This document shows, piece after piece, positions 56,643 through 64,000 of a stretch of DNA of 64,000 nt. The notes under the pieces are model-generated. The model had not been told where the DNA came from. It saw only the letters and a program-made list of their open reading frames with translations, and ran no database searches. Made by a program: the position numbers and the translations under genes. The stretch's first letter is position 1. Every line of letters begins with the position of its first letter. Source of the stretch: Providencia rettgeri (lineage in GTDB: Bacteria > Pseudomonadota > Gammaproteobacteria > Enterobacterales > Enterobacteriaceae); the NCBI RefSeq assembly GCF_041075285.1, contig NZ_CP163512.1, positions 372,001-436,000 of the forward strand, given 5' to 3'.

Positions 56643-57353
56643 TTATTTAATAGGCGTGAAACTAATCTGTTTACTTAACGACATTTGTTGAACAGTTATA
56701 TCTGCCTGATAACAAAGTACTTCAACACCGCTTTTCCTTGCTTCCTCTAATAATAGCGCATATTTATTATCAATATGTGCAGCTGCTGATGCTACGTGAA
56801 TACCAGTATGTAAAGCAACAAACAATAGTATGGCTCTTTTTCCTTCTTTCGCAATGTGCATGAGTTCTCTGAGGTGTTTTTGTCCTCTAAGTGTCACTGC
56901 ATCTGGAAAATAACCAGAGTCATTTTCCAGCAAAGTGACTGATTTTACTTCAACAAAACAGTCAGGTAACCCAGCGTTTGAGAGAAAAAAGTCAATTCGG
57001 CTATTTTCTGTTCCATATTTCATTTCAGGCTTTATCTCACGGTATTCAGATAATTCTGGAATACGTTTTTCGGCTAAGGCTTCAGCAACGAGTTGGTTCG
57101 CTCGTAGGGTATTGATACAAATAAAATGTCCTTGCGCCGTTTGGGTTAATTCCCAACTGTGAGGGTATTTGCGTTTTGCATTGTCAGATGTGGAATACCA
57201 GACTGTATCACCGGGGATGGCACACCCTGTCATCGCCCCTGTATTGGCACAGTGAATGGTTATCTCTTCACCATTAGGTAGGGTGACATCCGCTAAAAAC
57301 CGTTTATAACGCTTAATTAAGGTTGCTGGCCGTAAAGGGGGGGTAAATTCCAT
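56643..57353 (-). CDS. sfsA: SfsA DNA-binding / sugar fermentation stimulation protein
   Basis: A 236-residue protein matching SfsA, including the N-terminal [28 protein letters not shown], and the nuclease-like core [10 protein letters not shown], then VEVKSVTL. E. coli SfsA was described as a maltose-gene regulator; the fold suggests a nuclease-type DNA-binding protein. GGAG precedes ATG 57353. It is divergent from hrpB and upstream of dksA, as in E. coli. Confidence 0.93.
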   Translation of the reverse strand: MEFTPPLRPATLIKRYKRFLADVTLPNGEEITIHCANTGAMTGCAIPGDTVWYSTSDNAKRKYPHSWELTQTAQGHFICINTLRANQLVAEALAEKRIPELSEYREIKPEMKYGTENSRIDFFLSNAGLPDCFVEVKSVTLLENDSGYFPDAVTLRGQKHLRELMHIAKEGKRAILLFVALHTGIHVASAAAHIDNKYALLLEEARKSGVEVLCYQADITVQQMSLSKQISFTPIK

Positions 57354-57432
57354 AAGGTCTCCGCGGTTCTTGCCAGTGATAAGCTGACTGATGAAAGTGG
57401 CTAATGCTACAATGTCTGATAGCAAAAGTTAA

Positions 57433-59913
57433 ATGCAGGGAGTCGTTACTTTCGTGTTACCCATATTAGAAGTCAGTGCATCGTTACTGGCAGCCTTTAA
57501 ATCGTCGCCACAAATTTTATTACATGCCCCCACTGGGGCGGGTAAATCAACCATATTGCCCCTTGAAATATTAAAAAGTGGTGTGATTGATGGGCGAATT
57601 ATTATGTTAGAGCCTCGTCGCCTTGCGGCGCGCTCAGTTGCAATGCGTTTAGCACAACATCTTGGCGAAGAGGTGGGAAATACGATTGGGCTACGCATGC
57701 GTTCGCAGACCAAAGTTAGTCGTCATACACGGCTAGAAGTGGTGACAGAAGGGGTGCTGACGCGACAGCTACAAAACGATCCGATGCTTGAAGGTGTTGG
57801 GCTTGTCATTTTAGATGAGTTTCATGAGCGAAATTTACAGGCTGATCTTGGCCTTGCACTACTGCTAGATACCCAACAAGCGTTGAGAGAAGATTTACGT
57901 ATCTTATTGATGTCAGCAACCTTGGATAACCAAGGGCTTACCCAATTATTTCCAGAAGCCCCCGTCATTAGCTCGCAAGGTCGCACTTTTCCCGTAGTAC
58001 GTGAATATCACCCAATTAACCCGAACAAATTATTCCATCAAGAAGTGGCCTCGGCGGTGTGGCAATTATTACAACAACAGCAAGGTTCGCTACTTTTATT
58101 CCTCCCTGGCGTTGGGGAGATAGAGAAAGTAAGGTTAGAACTCTCCTCTGTGGTTAGTGAGGACATACTTTTATGCCCGTTATATGGCTCACTTTCATTA
58201 CAAGCACAGCAACAAGCCATTCAAGTTGCCCCCGAAGGGAAGCGTAAAGTGGTACTGGCAACCAATATTGCAGAAACCAGTTTAACGATTGAAGGCATTC
58301 GGTTAGTGGTAGATAGCGGTTTGGAGCGTGTAGGGCAATTTAACCCACGCTCAGGGTTAACAAAGCTGGTGACACAGCGAATAAGCCAAGCGTCAATGGC
58401 TCAACGGGCTGGACGAGCTGGTCGTTTGGAAGCTGGTGTATGTTGGCATTTACTCAGTGAGGAACAAGCGGAGCGAGCCGCACAGTTCAGTGAAGCTGAA
58501 ATAAACCAAAGTGATCTCAGTGGGTTATGGCTCTCTTTATTGCAATGGGGATGCCATGATGCCGGGCAATTAAAATGGTTATCACCCCCACCTCAATCTG
58601 CGATTGCAGCAGCAAAAAATTTATTAACACAACTAAAAGCGATTGATAACCAAGGTAAATTAACGTTAATGGGGCAAAAAATGGCGTCGTTCGGCACCGA
58701 GGTGCGAACCGCTGCGATGCTCTATAAAGCGCAAGAGAGCCAAAATAAGGATGTCATTCAGCTCTCTGCATTGTTAACTGCAATCATTGAAGAGCCTCCA
58801 CGCCATGGTGGATGTGATTTGCGCCAATTTATTGAAAAGCCGACTGACAATTGGTGTAAGCGCGCATCTGCGCTAAGTGAACAAAAAGTATCAAGTCAGC
58901 TAGGTCAACAATCCGCACTAATTAGTGAGTGGTTACCAACTTTATTAGCTGCTGGTTATCCCGATCGCATCGCCAAATCCCGCGATAATCAATTACGCTA
59001 TCAACTATCCAATGGTTTGGGGGCGGTTTTAAATGCTGATGACGCCCTTATTGGCACTCCTTGGTTAATGGTTGCTTCTGTTTGGCAGCCTGAAAATTCA
59101 GCCGATGCACGAGTTTCGTTAGCTTATCCTATTGAAATAGAAAGATTACAAGCTCACTGTCCCGCCTTATTTCGACCGCAAGAAACCGTAGAATGGGATG
59201 AGCAAAAAGGCACTTTATTGGCGTGGAAGCGTTTGCAATGTGGGCAACTGGTGGTGAAGTCAGAGCGGCTTACACATCCAGATAAAACGGAAATTCGTCA
59301 AGCATTAGTTTATTGGTTAAAGCAAAATGGGTTACAACAGCTAAATTGGCAGCAAGATGCACTGCAATTATGTATTCGTTGCACATTGGCTAAACGCTTG
59401 TTCCCTGAGGTGGACTTCCCTGATTTTGAAGAAAGTGCCTTAATGGATTCTTTGGGGGAATGGTTAGAGCCTTATTTAGAGGGGGTGACAAATAAGCAAA
59501 AATTGCAGCAAATGAATTTAGCTCAGTTATTAATGAATCGTTTAAACTGGCAGCAACAGCAGTGGTTAGAAACTGTGTTCCCGAGCACTTATCACGCGCC
59601 ATCCTCCCATGATGTCCCTATTCACTATGCGTTAGATAAGCCACCATTTATTGAAATTCGTATGCAGGAAATGTACGGCGAAAAAGCGAATCCCACAGTT
59701 GCTCAGGGAAAGTTAACCTTAACGGTGTCTTTGTTATCTCCTGCGATGCGCTCCTTGCAAATCACCCAAGACTTAGGCACTTTTTGGCAAGGCAGTTATA
59801 AAGAGATTCAAAAAGAGATGAAGGGGCGGTATCCAAAGCACTTATGGCCGGATGATCCTGCCAATACTGCGCCGACAAGGCAAACAAAAAAAGCGATGAT
59901 GAGTACGAAATAA
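57433..59913 (+). CDS. hrpB: ATP-dependent helicase HrpB
   Basis: An 826-residue DEAH-box-type helicase. Walker A GAGKST is at residues 35-40, the DEFHE box at 128-132, then SAT and the C-terminal QRAGRAGR motif. The HrpB-specific C-terminal domain ends KGRYPKHLWPDDPANTAPTR, as in E. coli. Its substrate is not well defined. It is divergent from sfsA and followed by mrcB in the E. coli order. Confidence 0.95.
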   Translation: MQGVVTFVLPILEVSASLLAAFKSSPQILLHAPTGAGKSTILPLEILKSGVIDGRIIMLEPRRLAARSVAMRLAQHLGEEVGNTIGLRMRSQTKVSRHTRLEVVTEGVLTRQLQNDPMLEGVGLVILDEFHERNLQADLGLALLLDTQQALREDLRILLMSATLDNQGLTQLFPEAPVISSQGRTFPVVREYHPINPNKLFHQEVASAVWQLLQQQQGSLLLFLPGVGEIEKVRLELSSVVSEDILLCPLYGSLSLQAQQQAIQVAPEGKRKVVLATNIAETSLTIEGIRLVVDSGLERVGQFNPRSGLTKLVTQRISQASMAQRAGRAGRLEAGVCWHLLSEEQAERAAQFSEAEINQSDLSGLWLSLLQWGCHDAGQLKWLSPPPQSAIAAAKNLLTQLKAIDNQGKLTLMGQKMASFGTEVRTAAMLYKAQESQNKDVIQLSALLTAIIEEPPRHGGCDLRQFIEKPTDNWCKRASALSEQKVSSQLGQQSALISEWLPTLLAAGYPDRIAKSRDNQLRYQLSNGLGAVLNADDALIGTPWLMVASVWQPENSADARVSLAYPIEIERLQAHCPALFRPQETVEWDEQKGTLLAWKRLQCGQLVVKSERLTHPDKTEIRQALVYWLKQNGLQQLNWQQDALQLCIRCTLAKRLFPEVDFPDFEESALMDSLGEWLEPYLEGVTNKQKLQQMNLAQLLMNRLNWQQQQWLETVFPSTYHAPSSHDVPIHYALDKPPFIEIRMQEMYGEKANPTVAQGKLTLTVSLLSPAMRSLQITQDLGTFWQGSYKEIQKEMKGRYPKHLWPDDPANTAPTRQTKKAMMSTK

Positions 59914-60101
59914 CCTATTTTTATGCTCTAATAGCGGGTTTCCAAAATGTGTTTCTATAGCCACAGCAGAGTAAGGAAATGTAATTAAGAGCTTTCTTTG
60001 GTGAAATCCCAAGGGTTATGGGTCAAAATTAACCACCCAGCGTGAAGCTGTTAGTGAATAATAAGCCGTTAAGTTATTTTGTAAGGTGATATGGAGCGAC
60101 C

Positions 60102-62624
60102 ATGTCAGGTAAAGATTTTGAACCAATCGGTCGACGTAATAAAAAATCGACAGAGAAAAAACAATCTTCATCACGCCGCCGTAGAAATCGCGATGATTAT
60201 GATGATGAAGATTTATACCAAGATGATGATATTGAAGAACAATATCTCGATGATGAAGATGAAGAAGAGCAGATGGCTAAAAAAGGCTCAAACAAGAAAA
60301 AACAGCGCAAAGTAAAAAGCAAATGGCGTTGGTTCTGGCTACTCGTCAAGCTAATGATTGTGTTTGCAGTACTCTTAGCTGCATATGGTTTTTATTTAAA
60401 CCAACAAATTAAAGAACGCCTCGATGGCAAGGTTTGGGATTTACCCGCTGCGGTTTACGGTCGCATGGTCAATCTTGAGCCGGGGATGGATTATAGCCAA
60501 GCTGAAATGACGCGCTTGCTTGAAGGTATGCAATATCGCAAAGTCAGCAAAATCACCACATCCGGTGAGTTTGTTGTGCGTGGCAATAGCATCGAAATTT
60601 TACGTCGTCCATTTAACTTCCCTGACCAAAAAGAAGGGCAGATTTTGGCCCGTATGGTGTTTGAAAATAACTCGTTAAGTAAGATTGAAAATATGGAGAA
60701 TGGCCGTTCATTTGGCTTCTTCCGTTTAGATCCTAAACTTATCACGATGATGCAGTCAGCAAATAATGAGCAGCGTTTGGTTCTGCCATTGGCCGATTTT
60801 CCTGAGTCATTGGTGAAAATCTTGCTTGAAACCGAAGATAGAAACTTTTATGAACACGATGGCGTCAGTTTGTACTCTATCGGTCGTGCGGTCGTTGCTA
60901 ACTTAACGGCGGGGCGTTCAGTGCAAGGGGGAAGTACCTTGACACAACAATTGGTTAAGAACTTATTTTTAACCAATGAGCGAACCCTAAAACGTAAAGC
61001 TAATGAAGCCTATATGGCCATTTTGTTGGATTATAACTACAGCAAAGAACGTATTTTAGAGCTGTATTTAAATGAAGTTTTCTTAGGGCAAAATGGTAAC
61101 GATGAAATTCGAGGGTTCCCATTAGCCAGTTTGTATTATTTTGGTCGTCCAATCAATGAGTTAAGCTTTGACCAACAAGCATTGTTAGTCGGTATGGTAC
61201 AAGGGGCATCCACATACAATCCTTGGACAAAACCGCAAAATGCGATTAAACGCCGTAATATTGTGTTGAAAATTCTCGAAACACGCGGCGTGATTGATCA
61301 AGAGATGTACCAAGTGCTGAGTGCAAGGCCGCTTGGTGTGAAAAATAAAGAAGGGCTGGTGGCTTCTCAACCCGCCTTTATGCAAATGGTTCGTTTAGAA
61401 CTGAATGAAAAGCTGGGTGATAAAGTTAAAGAACTGTCCGGAGCGAAAATTTTTACGACCTTAGATCCTGTTGCACAAACTGCGGCAGAAAATGCGGTGG
61501 AAAATGGTGTCGCGGATTTACGCAAAACCCGTAAATTAGACGATATTGAAGGCGCAATGGTGGTGGTTGACCGCATTAATGGCGAAGTTCGTGCTATGGT
61601 TGGCGGCTCTCAACCTCAGTTCTCCGGTTTTAACCGTGCATTGAACGCACGCCGCAGTATTGGTTCATTGGCAAAACCGCCGGTCTACCTTGCTGCACTG
61701 AGTGAACCTGATCGCTACCGCTTGAATACATGGTTAAAAGATGAACCGTTAACCGTGAAAGTGGGTAATCAAAACTGGAGTCCAAGAAACTATAGCCGTA
61801 ATTTCAATGGTCGTATGATGCTGGTTGATGCTCTAGCAAAATCTCAAAATATCCCAACTGTAAATTTAGGGTTAGATATTGGCCTAGACCAAGTATTTAA
61901 TACTTTTGTTCGGCTAGGGGCCCCTGCAACAGCGATGGAAAAACTACCAGCGATGTTGTTAGGTGCTGTAAACTTAACGCCAGCGGAAGTCGCTCAGGTT
62001 TACCAAACAATTGGTGGTGAAGGGAATCGGGCGAAATTATCCTCATTACGTTCTGTCATTGATGGAGATGGTAAAGAAATTTATCAAAGTTACCCATCCG
62101 CAGAGCGCGCAGTGCCATCGCAAGCCGCTTATTTAACGTTATACGGTATGCAACAGGTGGTAAATCAAGGAACGGGGCGTGTTTTATTATCCAAATACGG
62201 GAAGTACAATTTGGCAGGTAAAACAGGAACAACCAATGACTTGCGTGATAGCTGGTATGCGGGGATTGACGGTAAGGAAGTGGCCATCGTCTGGGTAGGG
62301 CGTGATAACAACGGTCCAACCCAGTTAACTGGGGCAACAGGGGCCTTGAAAGTCTACCAACGTTATCTGGATAACCAAGCGCCATTAGCACTGATTAACC
62401 GTGCACCAGAAGGTATTGTCGATATGCAAGTCACGGCGGACGGGCAATTAAGTTGTTCAAATTTTGGAGGCGGTAGAATGTTACCGATTTGGACTGATAA
62501 CCCAGATAGCCTATGCCAATCTTCTGAAAATCAAGCGCCTGTCTGGAATTTAAATGGCAATAATGATGAGCAGCAAAATGATGCACCGGATTGGGTCAAG
62601 GATATGTTTGGCAATAATCCCTAA
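60102..62624 (+). CDS. mrcB: bifunctional penicillin-binding protein 1b
   Basis: An 840-residue inner-membrane peptidoglycan synthase. A highly charged cytoplasmic tail (Asp/Glu-rich, 20-60) is followed by one membrane helix near 74-95, a UB2H domain, the glycosyltransferase ([23 protein letters not shown]), and the transpeptidase with SLAK, SQN and KTGT active-site motifs. The order and lengths match E. coli PBP1b; the cytoplasmic tail is strongly acidic. GGAG lies five bases before the start. In E. coli fhuACDB follow; here they are absent and hemL comes next. Confidence 0.95.
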   Translation: MSGKDFEPIGRRNKKSTEKKQSSSRRRRNRDDYDDEDLYQDDDIEEQYLDDEDEEEQMAKKGSNKKKQRKVKSKWRWFWLLVKLMIVFAVLLAAYGFYLNQQIKERLDGKVWDLPAAVYGRMVNLEPGMDYSQAEMTRLLEGMQYRKVSKITTSGEFVVRGNSIEILRRPFNFPDQKEGQILARMVFENNSLSKIENMENGRSFGFFRLDPKLITMMQSANNEQRLVLPLADFPESLVKILLETEDRNFYEHDGVSLYSIGRAVVANLTAGRSVQGGSTLTQQLVKNLFLTNERTLKRKANEAYMAILLDYNYSKERILELYLNEVFLGQNGNDEIRGFPLASLYYFGRPINELSFDQQALLVGMVQGASTYNPWTKPQNAIKRRNIVLKILETRGVIDQEMYQVLSARPLGVKNKEGLVASQPAFMQMVRLELNEKLGDKVKELSGAKIFTTLDPVAQTAAENAVENGVADLRKTRKLDDIEGAMVVVDRINGEVRAMVGGSQPQFSGFNRALNARRSIGSLAKPPVYLAALSEPDRYRLNTWLKDEPLTVKVGNQNWSPRNYSRNFNGRMMLVDALAKSQNIPTVNLGLDIGLDQVFNTFVRLGAPATAMEKLPAMLLGAVNLTPAEVAQVYQTIGGEGNRAKLSSLRSVIDGDGKEIYQSYPSAERAVPSQAAYLTLYGMQQVVNQGTGRVLLSKYGKYNLAGKTGTTNDLRDSWYAGIDGKEVAIVWVGRDNNGPTQLTGATGALKVYQRYLDNQAPLALINRAPEGIVDMQVTADGQLSCSNFGGGRMLPIWTDNPDSLCQSSENQAPVWNLNGNNDEQQNDAPDWVKDMFGNNP

Positions 62625-62630
62625 ATTCTC

Positions 62631-62733
62631 GTCATATTTCGAGCTGTGGCGGTGTTGGCTACGTTCAGCGACTCGGGGTATCTTCCCCGAGCTAGCTTCA
62701 CTTGCCGTCTAACCACAACTTGAACTATATAAG
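62631..62733. repeat. MITE-like enterobacterial intergenic repeat
   Basis: An imperfect inverted structure of about 100 bases: outer arms 62634-62649 and 62713-62728 match at 13 of 16 positions, with a central perfect 7-base CTCGGGG hairpin (62672-62678 with 62685-62691). The wording (TTTCGAGCTGTGG, GTTGGCTACGTTC) resembles non-coding repeats seen between genes in Yersinia, Serratia and Photorhabdus. Classification is by memory, not comparison. Confidence 0.6.
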
Positions 62734-62781
62734 GAATTATTGTGTAAGATGTATAACGATGAAGGTTAACTTTGGAAAGGT

Positions 62782-62817
62782 AGAGGTGAAGCGAGAGTGC
62801 TTCACCTCTTTGTTTTT
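62782..62817 (+). terminator. intrinsic terminator between mrcB and hemL
   Basis: A perfect 11-base stem (AGAGGTGAAGC at 62782-62792 with 62799-62809) is followed by TTGTTTTT. It ends mrcB transcription and may also help end hemL on the other strand. Confidence 0.85.
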
Positions 62818-62825
62818 AAAACGAA

Positions 62826-64000
62826 TTAATTCGCTTTAATCTTCGCCAGTGCTATGTCAGCGGCTTTGATGGTTTTTTCAATATCTTCATCGCTGTGTGC
62901 GATAGACATAAAGCCGGCTTCAAAAGCGGATGGCGCGAGATAAATACCTTGCTCTAACATGTAATGGAAGAATTTTTTGAAGCGTTCCACATCACACTTC
63001 ATCACATCTTGGTAGCAAGTGACCGTTGGCGCATCGGTGAAGAAAATGCCAAACATTCCCCCAACGTGGTTAACCACCATAGGGATACCTTGTTCTTTGG
63101 AGACGCGTTTTAAGCCACGTGCTAATTTCTCGGTGAGTTCATTTAAACGTGAATGAACACCCGGCTGAGCCACTTCTTTTAAGCAGGCAAGACCAGCCGC
63201 CATAGCAACAGGATTACCAGATAAAGTGCCTGCTTGGTAAACAGGACCGATTGGCGCTAATTTTTCCATGATCTCAAGGCGACCACCAAAAGCGCCCACT
63301 GGCATACCGCCACCAATGATTTTGCCTAAGCAGGTTAGGTCTGGTTCAACACCGTAGTGCTCCTGAGCACCACCTAGTGCCACACGAAAGCCAGTCATCA
63401 CTTCATCAATGATCAGAACGGCGTTGAACTCATCACACAATGCTCGTAAACCCGGAAGGAATTCAGCCGTTGGTGGTACGCAGTTCATGTTTCCAGCAAC
63501 AGGCTCTACAATCACACAGGCGATATCTTCTGGGTAGTTTTCAAAAGCTTGGCGTACAGATGTTAGGTCATTGTAGGTACAAGTGAGCGTATGTTTGACG
63601 AAATCCTCAGGCACCCCCGGTGAGTTTGGTTCGCCCATTGTGAGTGCGCCTGAACCCGCCTTGACTAATAAACAATCAGCATGCCCATGGTAGCAGCCTT
63701 CGAATTTGATGATTTTATCGCGACCAGTATAGCCGCGAGCAAGACGAATTGCGCTCATGGTAGCTTCGGTTCCTGAGTTCACCATGCGCACTAAATCCAT
63801 AGAAGGAACCAGCTCACAAACTAATGCGGCCATTTCAACTTCAGCGGCAGTCGGTGCTCCGAAACTTAAACCTTTATGGACGGCTTTAATTACAGCATCA
63901 CGAATTTCTGGGTGATTATGGCCTAACACCATTGGGCCCCAAGAGCCAACATAATCAACATACGCTTTGCCATCAACATCATAAATATAAGCGCCATCCG
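62826..64000 (-). CDS. hemL: glutamate-1-semialdehyde 2,1-aminomutase, 5' end cut by window edge
   Basis: The C-terminal 391 residues of a PLP-dependent enzyme that makes 5-aminolevulinate for haem. The window edge removes the start; the frame is open to the last base with [20 protein letters not shown] preceding the [11 protein letters not shown] block. The PLP lysine lies in [16 protein letters not shown], and [10 protein letters not shown] carries the Asp that contacts the cofactor. Sequence follows E. coli HemL. It is convergent with mrcB. Confidence 0.95.
   Translation of the reverse strand, partial: DGAYIYDVDGKAYVDYVGSWGPMVLGHNHPEIRDAVIKAVHKGLSFGAPTAAEVEMAALVCELVPSMDLVRMVNSGTEATMSAIRLARGYTGRDKIIKFEGCYHGHADCLLVKAGSGALTMGEPNSPGVPEDFVKHTLTCTYNDLTSVRQAFENYPEDIACVIVEPVAGNMNCVPPTAEFLPGLRALCDEFNAVLIIDEVMTGFRVALGGAQEHYGVEPDLTCLGKIIGGGMPVGAFGGRLEIMEKLAPIGPVYQAGTLSGNPVAMAAGLACLKEVAQPGVHSRLNELTEKLARGLKRVSKEQGIPMVVNHVGGMFGIFFTDAPTVTCYQDVMKCDVERFKKFFHYMLEQGIYLAPSAFEAGFMSIAHSDEDIEKTIKAADIALAKIKAN

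Overview
The window looks like a chromosome segment of an AT-rich member of the Morganellaceae, most like Providencia. The grounds are enterobacterial housekeeping genes in E. coli-like order (yacC, cueO, hpt, can, yadG-yadH, panD-panC-panB, folK, pcnB, dksA, sfsA, hrpB, mrcB, hemL), an E. coli-type btsT-yjiX-yjiA operon, a diaminopimelate dehydrogenase, and two chaperone-usher fimbrial clusters in strongly AT-rich DNA. The genus is inferred from content, not proven. No rRNA, tRNA, CRISPR array, intact insertion sequence or prophage was seen.

Layout. 1-3.0 kb: sucrose use, with the end of a LacI-family regulator, scrB and scrK around a perfect LacI-type operator. 3.1-5.4 kb: rarD and purT, the latter with a perfect PurR box. 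5.4-13.2 kb (minus strand): an eight-gene fimbrial operon with one usher, three chaperones, three pilins and a terminal adhesin. 14.0-19.9 kb: a five-gene signalling island, with a vWA protein, a PP2C phosphatase and a membrane-anchored protein kinase (a TerY-P-type triad) followed by a large membrane TPR/TonB-C-like protein and a periplasmic WG-repeat protein. 20.0-23.9 kb: pyruvate uptake operon btsT-yjiX-yjiA with a CRP site. 23.9-27.9 kb: cysteine desulfidase, a MATE exporter and ddh. 28.0-29.5 kb: two tandem paralogous membrane proteins of unknown function whose junction looks like a possible -1 frameshift site. 29.5-33.8 kb: a UPF0261/PEP-hydrolase-like pair with two matching palindromic operators, a TetR regulator and an AbrB-type membrane protein.

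33.9-44.2 kb: yacC, cueO (CueR-type promoter), hpt, a cluster of five hairpins, an orphan filamentous haemagglutinin-like protein with a duplicated TPS domain, can, and yadG-yadH. 44.9-50.9 kb: a second, six-gene fimbrial operon. 51.0-57.4 kb: panD, panC, panB, folK, pcnB (apparently starting at AUU), dksA and sfsA on the minus strand. 57.4-64.0 kb: hrpB and mrcB on the plus strand, a MITE-like repeat, and hemL running off the right edge.

The best candidates for under-described biology are the five-gene vWA/PP2C/kinase/TPR-TonB/WG module, the twin membrane proteins with the A-tract junction, the UPF0261 unit with its paired operators, and the orphan duplicated TpsA beside the hairpin cluster. 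Both fimbrial operons carry a strong stem-loop immediately after the major pilin gene.
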